Translations under genes and position numbers: made by a program
Origin: Mageeibacillus sp. UBA1046
Lineage (GTDB): Bacteria; Bacillota; Clostridia; Saccharofermentanales; DTU023
Direction of reading: 5' to 3'
DNA length: 15,409 bases
Assembly: GCA_002316595.1 (NCBI GenBank)
Contig: DCDV01000012.1
Coordinates: 39,448-54,856, forward strand
Notes under the pieces: generated by a model
Told to the model about the DNA's origin: nothing
Seen by the model: only the letters and a program-made list of their open reading frames with translations
Databases searched by the model: none
In this document: positions 1 to 7,390 of the stretch, one piece after another
Layout of the letters: each line of letters begins with the position of its first letter
How positions within the stretch are numbered: position 1 is the first letter of the stretch

Positions 1-1383
1 AAGTCAATTGTCAAAAAGCTCTCCGACATGCTTGCAGGATCAACAACATTGTTCAGCCATTGGCTGGATGAGGAGATAGCTTACACTGAAATCGCCTCAG
101 CAGCTGCCTCCTTATGCATCGAACTGGCACCAGAACAAACAGAAGCTCTGCGCATGGCTTGCGGCAATAAATTCTCTATTCTCACAGGAGGACCCGGAAC
201 CGGCAAGACGACAATAGTAAAAGTATTAGTAGCATTACTGCAACAACAAGATGCCAAGATTCTTTTGGCTGCACCGACAGGAAGGGCCGCCAGACGCTTG
301 ACAGAATCAAGCGGAGAGACTGCCATAACCATTCACAGGATGCTGAAAATGCAGCCAATTGATGAAGAGTTTGGCACTGTTTCTTTCCAGGATCAAGAAG
401 AACTGGAAGGAGACTATCTGATTATTGACGAAAGCTCTATGTTGGATGTTGCTCTCTTCGCACGCTTAATGTCCGCTGTCCCCGAGGCCATGAACGTTCT
501 CTTAATTGGTGACAGTGACCAGCTGCCTTCCGTTGGTGCAGGACAAGTATTGCGTGATTTACTGGCTCAAGCCAGAATCCCCCGTACAACTCTGGTCAAA
601 ATCTTTCGGCAGGAAGCAGAGAACCTGATTGTTGTTAATGCTCATCGCATTCGCAAAGGACAACCTTTGATTCTGGATCAGACTTTAGATTCACCTTTCT
701 TGCTGGTCTTGCAGGAGAACGAGCAAAACATTGCCAAAGCGGTTACGCGATTGGTTGCAGAAATATTGCCTAAACACTATAACCTCACTTCAGAATCCGA
801 GGTACAGGTGCTCGCAGCTATGAGACGAGGTGTCGCCGGAGTAACGGCTCTGAACAAGGAGCTGCAAATAATTAAGCATGGAGGTCCTGACTTCATTTCA
901 ATCCACAAAATTAACGCTTTTGCTGTCGGAGATAAAGTAATCCAATCCAGAAACAACTACGATTTGAAATACCGCATGATTTCGGACGACAGTCAGGGGC
1001 AAGGCGTTATGAATGGTGAAAGGGGCATCGTAACTGAGCTTAATCTGGCCGACAAAACAATGTTCGTCCTGTTTGAAGATGAGCGCCTTGTAAAGATTGA
1101 GAGTGAGAATTTTGAAGATATAGAACTTGCGTATGCCATAACAATTCATAAAAGCCAAGGCTCTGAGTATCAGAACGTTATCCTGGCTATCCCTCACAGC
1201 ACACCCGCCTTCCTGACCAGAAATCTGCTCTATACCGGAGTGACACGAGCAAGCCGGCGCCTGTTTCTGGTTTGCAGCGATTATACGCTTAAGATGATGA
1301 TAGAAAATGAAATTGCTTTAAACAGGCGTACCTTGTTATCGGGGCTGTTACCTGAACCAAAGCTGTTTAAGGTAAATATTTAA
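1..1383 (+). CDS. recD2: RecD2-type DNA helicase (YrrC family), C-terminal part; 5' end outside window
   Basis: ATP-dependent 5'-3' DNA helicase of superfamily 1B, the RecD2 family found without RecBC in Firmicutes and thought to act in DNA repair and replication-fork maintenance. The frame is open from base 1, so the gene starts upstream; the first in-frame ATG at 28 is internal. Visible motifs in order: Walker A GGPGTGKTT at 187-213, motif II IIDESSMLD near 421-447, motif III IGDSDQLPSVGAGQ near 505-546, FRQ (motif IV) near 604, HKSQGSEY (motif V) near 1147-1170, and YTGVTRA (motif VI) near 1231-1251. About 460 residues remain of a family usually over 700, so the N-terminal domain is missing. 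It ends at TAA 1381-1383. The next gene follows after 138 bp with no convincing terminator (only a 5-bp stem near 1403-1419). The helicase call is very safe; RecD2 rather than another RecD/TraA-like helicase rests on motif order and context. Confidence 0.93.
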   Translation, partial: KSIVKKLSDMLAGSTTLFSHWLDEEIAYTEIASAAASLCIELAPEQTEALRMACGNKFSILTGGPGTGKTTIVKVLVALLQQQDAKILLAAPTGRAARRLTESSGETAITIHRMLKMQPIDEEFGTVSFQDQEELEGDYLIIDESSMLDVALFARLMSAVPEAMNVLLIGDSDQLPSVGAGQVLRDLLAQARIPRTTLVKIFRQEAENLIVVNAHRIRKGQPLILDQTLDSPFLLVLQENEQNIAKAVTRLVAEILPKHYNLTSESEVQVLAAMRRGVAGVTALNKELQIIKHGGPDFISIHKINAFAVGDKVIQSRNNYDLKYRMISDDSQGQGVMNGERGIVTELNLADKTMFVLFEDERLVKIESENFEDIELAYAITIHKSQGSEYQNVILAIPHSTPAFLTRNLLYTGVTRASRRLFLVCSDYTLKMMIENEIALNRRTLLSGLLPEPKLFKVNI

Positions 1384-1521
1384 AAGTTACACATATAGCA
1401 GTTCTGACAGCAGTTCAGATTTTTCCCTATATCAGCTGCAGACTTTGCTTAGATGGACTTATATATTGCTCATTCGAACTTACAATAGTCAGAAGCAACT
1501 TACGTCGGGATTTAATTTCTT

Positions 1522-2259
1522 ATGGCATTTAATCATTTGCTTGACCGCATTATTTTTCCTCCTTGCTGCTATCTTTGCTCACGCCTGCTATCAGGTCAGG
1601 TCAGATCTCACCTGCGCAATATCTGTCCACAGTGTCTAAGCTCACTTCCCTTCCGTCCGAAAAGCAACTTGCCTCCTCCGGATGATATGCCGGTTCTATT
1701 AGAAGAAGAACGTGCACCATGGAAATTTGGAAAAATCTCTGTACAGGCAATTTTTTATTATGAAGGCGCTATCCGTGAAGCTATCCTGCGCCTCAAATTC
1801 TCCGGGTGTACTGAGTACGGCAGGTTATTAGGCGCTCTTACAGGCTCCGTACTCAAGGATCGTCTTCGGAAATCAGGCTCATGGCCGGCAGGAATTGTTC
1901 CGATACCTCTTAGCGAAGCCAGGCTACTTAGACGCGGCTATAATCAGGCAGATTTACTGGCAAAACATCTGAGTGAAGAAATCGGTGTGGAGGTTTTCCC
2001 CATGGTGCGGAGAATTAAGGATACTGAACGTCAAAGTGAAATGCACTCTCGCGAGGAAAGACAAAATAATGTGAACGGAGCATTTGAGCTCAATCCTGAT
2101 TTCCCGGTTGAGGCTTTTCGGGGAAGAGAGATAATTTTAATAGACGATGTACTTACATCAGGATTTACCATGCAGGCCTGTGCTAAACCATTACAGCAAG
2201 CAGGCCTGAATCTGCTGGGCCTTGCAGCGGCCTCAGGGAGCATGAACAAACGTTTATAA
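1522..2259 (+). CDS. comFC: ComFC/GntX-type phosphoribosyltransferase-like protein
   Basis: 245-residue ComF family protein. In naturally transformable bacteria ComFC is needed for DNA uptake, but the family also occurs widely in non-competent species, and its reaction is not firmly known. The N terminus carries a putative zinc site: C16-x2-C19 and C35-x2-C38, with an extra Cys at 15. The C-terminal half is a type I phosphoribosyltransferase fold with the PRPP-binding motif IILIDDVLTSG at residues 204-214; the two Asp residues and the T-S-G loop are intact. Other ComF-typical stretches are VPIPLSEARLLRRGYNQA and ERQSEMHSREERQNN. The start ATG at 1522 has only a weak ribosome-binding site (GGGA about 10 bases upstream), but it precedes the Cys motifs at the usual distance. 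It lies downstream of the helicase on the same strand and may share its transcript. No other competence genes are visible here, so a role in transformation is not shown. Confidence 0.9.
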   Translation: MAFNHLLDRIIFPPCCYLCSRLLSGQVRSHLRNICPQCLSSLPFRPKSNLPPPDDMPVLLEEERAPWKFGKISVQAIFYYEGAIREAILRLKFSGCTEYGRLLGALTGSVLKDRLRKSGSWPAGIVPIPLSEARLLRRGYNQADLLAKHLSEEIGVEVFPMVRRIKDTERQSEMHSREERQNNVNGAFELNPDFPVEAFRGREIILIDDVLTSGFTMQACAKPLQQAGLNLLGLAAASGSMNKRL

Positions 2260-2361
2260 CCAGGCCGCATATGCCCGCTGGCTCGGGGAAAACGACTTCA
2301 TAAATCCATCACAAAGTATTTGCTTTTCTGACATAATACTGATAAACTTGTTCTAAGTTTT

Positions 2362-2429
2362 CGGGATAACTGACATTTTCATAAGATATTAGTTATCCCG
2401 GGTTATGTTTACGGGATAAATTTTTATCC
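2362..2429. promoter_or_regulatory. Triple CGGGATAA inverted-repeat cluster upstream of livK
   Basis: Three copies of one short word lie in 68 bp. CGGGATAACT at 2362-2371 is perfectly complementary to AGTTATCCCG at 2391-2400 (10-bp arms, 19-base gap). The middle copy (TTATCCCG, 2393-2400) is also perfectly complementary to CGGGATAA at 2412-2419 (8-bp arms, 11-base gap). The third copy can in turn fold on itself, GGATAAA 2414-2420 with TTTATCC 2423-2429. No U-run follows, so this is not an intrinsic terminator. It may be an operator with several half-sites, or an RNA switch with mutually exclusive hairpins. I could not place a convincing sigma-70 promoter in it. The repeats are seen; the regulatory role is inferred from their position 59 bp before the livK start. 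Confidence 0.55.
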
Positions 2430-2487
2430 TGCAACAAGTTTTCAATATGTGTTATTAAAAACACATAAAAAGAGGAGGAAATCTATA

Positions 2488-3708
2488 ATGAAAAAAAAGT
2501 GGTTTTTACTGCTAACCCTCGTTCTGGCTCTTAGCATTTTTATGCTGGGCTGCGGCGAGACAGAAGAACCCGAAGCTACGGATCCCCCTGCTGAGACAGA
2601 GGAACCGGGCGAAACAGATGCACCAGATGAAACTGAAGAGCCAGGCGAGACTGATGCCCCTGCAGGCGGAGTCTTCAAAATTGGCGCACTTCTTCCGATG
2701 ACTGGTCCTGAAGCATACTACGGAAACGATATGTTTCAGTCTTACCAATTGGCAGTTGATGAGATCAACGAAGCCGGCGGAGTACTAGGCTATACCTTTG
2801 AGATCTTCAACGAAGACGATGCCTGCGACGCGGCACAAGCTGCAACAGCCGGATCAAAAATCGTCTCCGCGGATCCTGACATTGTTGTCGGCGGTTACTG
2901 CTCCGGAGCAACAATCCCAGCTTTGCAGCAGTTCTATGACGCAAATCTTAACTGTCTGATCTCTGCTGCTAACTCCACCAACATCACCGACCTGGCACTG
3001 AACCAGACCTTTATGCTCAACAGCCCGGGAACACACGGTGTCCAGACTTTGACCAACTTGGCAAAGAGTCTTGGCGTTGTTAAAATCGCCACAATTCACC
3101 AAGGTGATGACTACACAAAGAACCTTTCAGACATCGTACATCGCGAAATGCCCGATGACGGCTTTGAAGTTGTAGGCGAAGAAGTTATGGAGAAGGGTGC
3201 TGCCGACGTGTCCGCTATCGTTACAGCTATCCGTAATTCAGGCGCAGAGCTGGTATACTGGTGCGGCTATTTCGCTGACGGCTCTAACGTCATCAAGCAG
3301 CTGCGTCAGGGCGGTTATGAAGGCGTCATCGTCTGTGGTGACGGTTCTGCTTCCACCGAACTGATCACAGGCAGCGGCGAAGCCGGAGAAGGCGTCTATG
3401 TGACTGCTCCTCCGTTTGTTGAGCTGATTGAGGGCGGCGAAGACTATATCGCTCAGTATCAGGCTAAGTTCAACATGCCTCCGGGCTCATACTCCACACT
3501 CTGCTATGACACCATTTATGTTATCAAGCAGGCCATAGAAGATGCCGGTTCTATCGAGTTTGAAGATCTGCGTGTAGCGATTGAGAATATCGATTTTCCG
3601 GGTATGTCAGGACAAATCAAGTTTGCTCCAAATCATGAGCTGGCTCTGTCCAACTTCATGATCGTCCAGATTCAGGATGGCGCATTCGTTCGTGTCGATC
3701 TTGAATAA
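2488..3708 (+). CDS. livK: Branched-chain amino acid ABC transporter, substrate-binding lipoprotein (LivK/LivJ type)
   Basis: 406-residue extracellular solute receptor of the LIV family (periplasmic-binding-protein type 1 fold), delivering leucine, isoleucine, valine or a related amino acid to LivHM. A lysine-rich signal peptide ends in the lipobox MLGC, so Cys22 is the predicted lipidated residue that anchors it to the outer face of the membrane. Residues 23 to about 60 are an acidic Glu/Thr/Pro/Asp linker holding an 11-residue repeat. The binding domain begins at FKIGALLPMTGPEAYYG. The start at ATG 2488 is chosen over an upstream in-frame ATG at 2449 because AGGAGG at 2473-2478 sits 9 bases before it and the signal peptide then begins with MKKK. 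It is the first gene of a five-gene cluster in the usual order and is separated from livH by a terminator, which would favour extra receptor over the membrane parts. Exact substrate is unknown. Confidence 0.95.
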   Translation: MKKKWFLLLTLVLALSIFMLGCGETEEPEATDPPAETEEPGETDAPDETEEPGETDAPAGGVFKIGALLPMTGPEAYYGNDMFQSYQLAVDEINEAGGVLGYTFEIFNEDDACDAAQAATAGSKIVSADPDIVVGGYCSGATIPALQQFYDANLNCLISAANSTNITDLALNQTFMLNSPGTHGVQTLTNLAKSLGVVKIATIHQGDDYTKNLSDIVHREMPDDGFEVVGEEVMEKGAADVSAIVTAIRNSGAELVYWCGYFADGSNVIKQLRQGGYEGVIVCGDGSASTELITGSGEAGEGVYVTAPPFVELIEGGEDYIAQYQAKFNMPPGSYSTLCYDTIYVIKQAIEDAGSIEFEDLRVAIENIDFPGMSGQIKFAPNHELALSNFMIVQIQDGAFVRVDLE

Positions 3709-3721
3709 GTTTTAAGTTTAT

Positions 3722-3757
3722 GAAAGGGCGCTTTGCTGCGCCCTTTCTCTTTTTTTT
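3722..3757 (+). terminator. Intrinsic terminator between livK and livH
   Basis: A perfect 10-bp GC-rich stem, GAAAGGGCGC 3722-3731 with GCGCCCTTTC 3738-3747, has a 6-base loop and a following T-run (3750-3757). It lies 14 bases after the livK stop and before the livH ribosome-binding site. Partial read-through would give more receptor than permease, as is common for binding-protein transporters. Confidence 0.92.
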
Positions 3758-3785
3758 ATCAAAATGATTAGGTGGTGATAACCGC

Positions 3786-4700
3786 ATGTTCTCCACAGGC
3801 GAAATTATTATTCAACAAATTGTAAACGGTCTGATTCTAGGCTGTTTTTACGCCCTTATTTCTCTGGGGTATACAATGGTGTACGGTATCGTCAGGCTTT
3901 TGAACTTTGCCCACGGCGATATTTATATGGTCGGCGCATTTGCCGGTTTCTTTGTCTTCGGCGCTTTAGCCGCAGTAACAGGTACCGGCTGGCTCAGTAT
4001 TATCCTTGCTATGATAGCTGCTATGTTCCTTTGCGGCGTTCTTGGCTTCTTAATCCAGAGATTTGCTTATCGGCCTTTACTTGACGCACCGCGTCTTTCT
4101 TTATTGATCACAGCTATTGGTGTCTCATTGATCCTGCAGAACGCTGTGATGATACTCACCAATGGTGAATTCAAATTCTTCAACCATTCAGTTAACCCCA
4201 GAGCGGGCATAACATTTGGAAATTTAACAATTACATGGATTCAAATAGTTCTATTGGGAATTACAGCCATTTTGTTAATCTCACTTACCTGGTTTGTCAC
4301 GAAGACGATCTGGGGCAAAGCGATGCGCGCCATATCAATGGACAGACCTACTTGTCGTCTAATGGGCATTAATGTCAATACTATTATTGGTATTACCTTT
4401 TTCATCGGCTCTGCACTGGCAGCTGTCGCTGGCGTCATGGCTTGCGTTTATTACGGCAACGTTCATTACTTCATGGGTTATATCATGGGTATGAAAGCAT
4501 TTACTGCAGCTGTTATCGGTGGTATTGGATCTATTCCAGGCGCCATGCTGGGCGGTTTACTGCTAGGTTTGCTGGAAGCGGGCGGGACTCAAGTGCTGGG
4601 GTCTTCTTGGAAAGACGTTTTTGCCTTCGGAATTTTGATCCTTATGCTTATCTTTAAGCCCACGGGTCTCTTAGGCAAAACCGAGGTTGAGAGGATGTAG
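3786..4700 (+). CDS. livH: Branched-chain amino acid ABC transporter permease LivH
   Basis: 304-residue integral membrane permease of the LivH type (BPD_transp_2 family), one of two channel subunits of the LIV importer. It shows the hallmark N terminus IVNGLILGCFYALISLGYTM followed by VYGIVRLLNFAHGDIYMVGA, several further hydrophobic segments (about eight in all), and the cytoplasmic coupling region WGKAMRAISMDRPTCRLMGI near residues 175-195, which would contact the ATPases. The C-terminal glycine-rich segment VIGGIGSIPGAMLGGLLLGLLE is also typical. The ATG at 3786 is preceded by AGGTGGTGA at 3770-3778. It ends in ATG-TAG at 4695-4700 and the livM start follows one base later, so the two are translationally coupled. 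Full length for the family. Confidence 0.95.
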   Translation: MFSTGEIIIQQIVNGLILGCFYALISLGYTMVYGIVRLLNFAHGDIYMVGAFAGFFVFGALAAVTGTGWLSIILAMIAAMFLCGVLGFLIQRFAYRPLLDAPRLSLLITAIGVSLILQNAVMILTNGEFKFFNHSVNPRAGITFGNLTITWIQIVLLGITAILLISLTWFVTKTIWGKAMRAISMDRPTCRLMGINVNTIIGITFFIGSALAAVAGVMACVYYGNVHYFMGYIMGMKAFTAAVIGGIGSIPGAMLGGLLLGLLEAGGTQVLGSSWKDVFAFGILILMLIFKPTGLLGKTEVERM

Positions 4701-4701
4701 C

Positions 4702-5733
4702 ATGGAAAACAATAATCTAAATAAAATTAATAACGGAGAAGTTGCTGTAGCCCAAGAGGACACAAGAAAACGAGGATTCTTTACTAGAATCATTGATGGA
4801 TTTTATAACTTCATGGACAAGACCTATAATAAAGTCATTGTCTACGGAATCTTGATTGCGTTTGTATTGACTTTACCGCTATGGGCCAGTAACTATATTC
4901 TACAAGTGGCATGGAACGCCATGTTCTACATGCTCCTCGGCCTCGGTTGTAATATAATCGTCGGATTTACAGGCATGATTGACTTGGGTTTCGCTGCTAA
5001 ATTCGCGGTCGGCGCTTATACATCAGGCATCCTGGTCCACACCTTTGGCTGGAATTTCTGGTTGACTCTGCCGATAGTTGTTTTGGTAGGCATGCTGGCC
5101 GCCGTACTGATTGGCGGGCCTGCATTGCGTTTACGCAGTGACTATTTGGCCATCGTCACCTTAGGCTTTGGTGAAATAGTCCGTATCGTCGCCCGTAATC
5201 TTGAAATTACCGGTTCAGCCTCCGGCCTCTCAGGCATCAAGAGACCTTACATCTTTGGGGTACAGCTGACAAGAATTTGGATGTGGTACTATCTATTTAT
5301 TGTTCTTGTTATTATCTTTGTCATAGCATCTAACAGAGTTAAAGATTCTCGCTTCGGCAGAGGACTTGCCTATGTTAGAGAAGACGAAGACGCAGCCAGA
5401 GCAATGGGTGTTAACGTAGTAAAATACAAAATGTGGGCATTCATCGTTGGAACAGTTATGGGCGCAGTAGCCGGTGCATTCTATGTTATGCAAATGGCTG
5501 CAGTATCACCAAACAGCTTCCAGTTCACACAATCCTCTAATATCCTCCTTTCCGTTGTCCTAGGCGGAATGGGTAAGGTACCGGGTGTTATGGCAGGTGC
5601 GGCCTTCTTCTCAATATTCCCTGAGATCTTCCGTGAGATCGGTGAATACCGCATGTTGTTCTTTGGCATCGCACTTGTCTTGGTCATGATTTTCCGTCCG
5701 CAAGGATTGTGGCCAGATAGACGCCGCAGGTAG
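4702..5733 (+). CDS. livM: Branched-chain amino acid ABC transporter permease LivM
   Basis: 343-residue second permease of the LIV importer. The first 45 or so residues are hydrophilic and charged, then membrane segments begin at VIVYGILIAFVLTLPLWAS. Family signatures include GFTGMIDLGFAAKFAVGAYT (about residues 90-110), LRLRSDYLAIVTLGFGEIVRI (about 140-160), and the coupling loop RGLAYVREDEDAARAMGVNV (about 215-235), followed by SILLSVVLGGMG-like sequence and a basic C terminus. A TTG at 4687 is in frame, but ATG 4702 is preferred: GAGAGG at 4689-4694 lies 7 bases upstream, and the start then follows the livH stop by a single base. The soluble N-terminal extension is somewhat longer than in the E. 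coli-type minimum and its role is unknown. Confidence 0.95.
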   Translation: MENNNLNKINNGEVAVAQEDTRKRGFFTRIIDGFYNFMDKTYNKVIVYGILIAFVLTLPLWASNYILQVAWNAMFYMLLGLGCNIIVGFTGMIDLGFAAKFAVGAYTSGILVHTFGWNFWLTLPIVVLVGMLAAVLIGGPALRLRSDYLAIVTLGFGEIVRIVARNLEITGSASGLSGIKRPYIFGVQLTRIWMWYYLFIVLVIIFVIASNRVKDSRFGRGLAYVREDEDAARAMGVNVVKYKMWAFIVGTVMGAVAGAFYVMQMAAVSPNSFQFTQSSNILLSVVLGGMGKVPGVMAGAAFFSIFPEIFREIGEYRMLFFGIALVLVMIFRPQGLWPDRRRR

Positions 5734-5750
5734 AAAGGGGTAGATAGTTT

Positions 5751-6530
5751 ATGGCATTAATGGAAGTAAAAGATTTAACAATGCTTTTTGGTGGTATTAC
5801 CGCTGTTAATCATTTGGATTTTGAAGTTGCAGAGGGATCTATCACAGCTCTAATAGGACCGAACGGGGCTGGTAAAACAGCCACCTTCAACTGTTTAACA
5901 GGTTTTTATGTTCCGACAAGCGGAGAAATTCTCTTTGAAGGCGAATCATTAGTGAATGTTCCGCCGCACAAGATTACTGATAGGGGAATCATTCGTACAT
6001 TCCAAAACGTCCGGCTTTTCAACAACCTGACTGTTATGGATAATGTCATGAGTGGCTGCCACAGCATCAGTAAGAAATTTGTTGGCAGCGCCCTGCTGCG
6101 TACTCCGTCTGAACGCAGGGAAGAAGCTGAAATCAAACGCATAGCAGAAGAAGCTTTGGATTATATCGGCATCCTGGATTTAAAGGATGAAATTGCTAAG
6201 AACTTGCCCTACGGCACGCAAAGGCGTGTTGAATGGGCTCGCGCAATAGCGAGCAAACCAAAACTCTTACTGCTTGATGAGCCTGCTGCCGGTCTGAATC
6301 GGCAGGAGAAGGGGGAACTGGTTGAGCTGATAAACCGTTTCCGTGATGAACTGGGCATGACTGTTTTCTTGATAGAGCACGATATGGGTATGGTCATGAA
6401 GGTTGCGGAAAAGATTATCGTTATCAACTTCGGCACTAAAATATCCGAGGGAACGCCGAAAGAAGTCCAGGATGATCCTCTCGTAGTAGAAGCTTACCTC
6501 GGTAAAGAAGAAGAGGAGGAGGCTGTCTAA
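5751..6530 (+). CDS. livG: Branched-chain amino acid ABC transporter ATP-binding protein LivG
   Basis: 259-residue cytoplasmic ATPase, one half of the LivG/LivF heterodimer that powers import. Walker A is GPNGAGKT at residues 36-43, the Q-loop lies in RTFQNVRLF near 82-90, Walker B is LLLLDEP near 172-178, and the switch histidine is in IEHDMGMV near 208-215. The ABC signature is the LivG-type LPYGTQRR (about 152-159) instead of LSGGQ; this degeneracy is normal for LivG. The C terminus is a run of acidic residues (KEEEEEAV). AAAGGGG lies about 10 bases before the ATG. It sits 17 bp after livM, and its stop codon shares one base with the livF start (TAATG at 6528-6532), a sign of tight translational coupling. 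Confidence 0.95.
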   Translation: MALMEVKDLTMLFGGITAVNHLDFEVAEGSITALIGPNGAGKTATFNCLTGFYVPTSGEILFEGESLVNVPPHKITDRGIIRTFQNVRLFNNLTVMDNVMSGCHSISKKFVGSALLRTPSERREEAEIKRIAEEALDYIGILDLKDEIAKNLPYGTQRRVEWARAIASKPKLLLLDEPAAGLNRQEKGELVELINRFRDELGMTVFLIEHDMGMVMKVAEKIIVINFGTKISEGTPKEVQDDPLVVEAYLGKEEEEEAV

Positions 6531-7255
6531 TGAGTGATTCAAATGTTATTTTGAAAGTCGATGCAATCGAAACATATTATGGACAGATTTGTGCATTGCG
6601 TGATGTCAGCTTTGAAGTGCATGACAAGCAAATAGTCACCTTACTCGGAGGAAACGGTGCCGGAAAATCGACGACACTGAAGACTATATCTAATATTGAG
6701 CCTTGCAGAGTTGGGAAAATCACATTCTTTGGCGAAGACATTACCACTATGCCCCCTCACAAGATTGTCGAACGCGGATTGATCCACATTCCTGAAGGAC
6801 GTAGAATTTTCAAGGATCTTACGGTTACTGAGAACCTGGAACTGGGAGCCTTTTCTCTTAAAGACGACAGAAAGCGTAAACTTCTTATTGATGAAGTGTT
6901 CTGTCGCTTTCCTAGACTCAGAGAGAGATATGACCAGATCGGCGGCACCCTTTCAGGTGGTGAGCAACAGATGCTGGCTGTCGGCCGTGGCCTGATGGCC
7001 CAACCTAAGCTCCTCATGCTGGACGAGCCTTCGATGGGCTTAGCCCCTTTGCTCGTTGCAGAAATTGGCCAAATCATCCGCGATCTGAACGACGAAGGCA
7101 TTCCCATCTTGCTGGTAGAACAGAACTCCAAGATGGCACTAGGTCTGGCTGACTATGGTTATGTTTTGGAAACCGGAAATATTACACTTGAAGGACCCGC
7201 CAGTGAACTGATCAAGGATCCAAAAGTGGTCAAGGCATACTTGGGTCTGGCGTAA
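6530..7255 (+). CDS. livF: Branched-chain amino acid ABC transporter ATP-binding protein LivF
   Basis: 241-residue ATPase, partner of LivG. Walker A GGNGAGKST at residues 40-48, Q-loop in IPEGRRIFKDLTVTENL, a perfect signature LSGGEQQML starting at residue 141, Walker B LLMLDEPSMGLAP near 162-174, and the LivF-type H-loop LVEQNS, in which the usual His is replaced by Gln. That replacement is standard for LivF and means the two nucleotide sites of the heterodimer are not identical. The ATG overlaps the livG stop; AAGAGGAGGAGG at the end of livG supplies the ribosome-binding site. It is the last gene of the operon and is followed by a terminator shared with the converging acyl-CoA ligase gene. 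Confidence 0.95.
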   Translation: MSDSNVILKVDAIETYYGQICALRDVSFEVHDKQIVTLLGGNGAGKSTTLKTISNIEPCRVGKITFFGEDITTMPPHKIVERGLIHIPEGRRIFKDLTVTENLELGAFSLKDDRKRKLLIDEVFCRFPRLRERYDQIGGTLSGGEQQMLAVGRGLMAQPKLLMLDEPSMGLAPLLVAEIGQIIRDLNDEGIPILLVEQNSKMALGLADYGYVLETGNITLEGPASELIKDPKVVKAYLGLA

Positions 7256-7292
7256 GACTAAGAACAAAAAATTTCCAGCGCGCAAAACGCGC

Positions 7293-7337
7293 AAAAAATA
7301 ACACCCCCGCCGAATCGTGCAGGGGTGTATTTTTTTT
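7293..7337. terminator. Bidirectional intrinsic terminator between livF and the acyl-CoA ligase gene
   Basis: ACACCCC at 7301-7307 pairs with GGGGTGT at 7322-7328, extended inward by two pairs after one mismatch. On the plus strand the stem is followed by eight T (7330-7337). On the minus strand the A-run at 7293-7298 becomes the T-run, so the hairpin can end both converging transcripts. A second small GC stem (GCGCG 7278-7282 with CGCGC 7288-7292) lies just before it. Confidence 0.88.
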
Positions 7338-7390
7338 CTAATAATTGAAGCAAATTGCGTTGTTTAAATAGATTTCTACTCCAAGAATCT

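Noticed and set aside
1403..1424. Terminator after the RecD2-type gene (TCTGA/TCAGA stem followed by T)
   Set aside because: Only five base pairs and a short T-run; too weak to call.
1445..1639. 64-residue ORF overlapping the comFC start in another frame
   Set aside because: No ribosome-binding site, and the overlap with the conserved Cys motifs of ComFC shows which frame is coding.
2442..2748. Minus-strand ORFs rich in Ser/Gly/Val opposite the livK signal and linker
   Set aside because: They are the antisense reading of the repetitive acidic linker, with no start signals.
4687..4701. TTG start for livM at 4687
   Set aside because: ATG 4702 has a well-spaced GAGAGG and follows the livH stop directly.
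5751..6530. LivG with a defective ABC signature (LPYGTQ instead of LSGGQ)
   Set aside because: This form is normal for LivG proteins and not a sign of decay.
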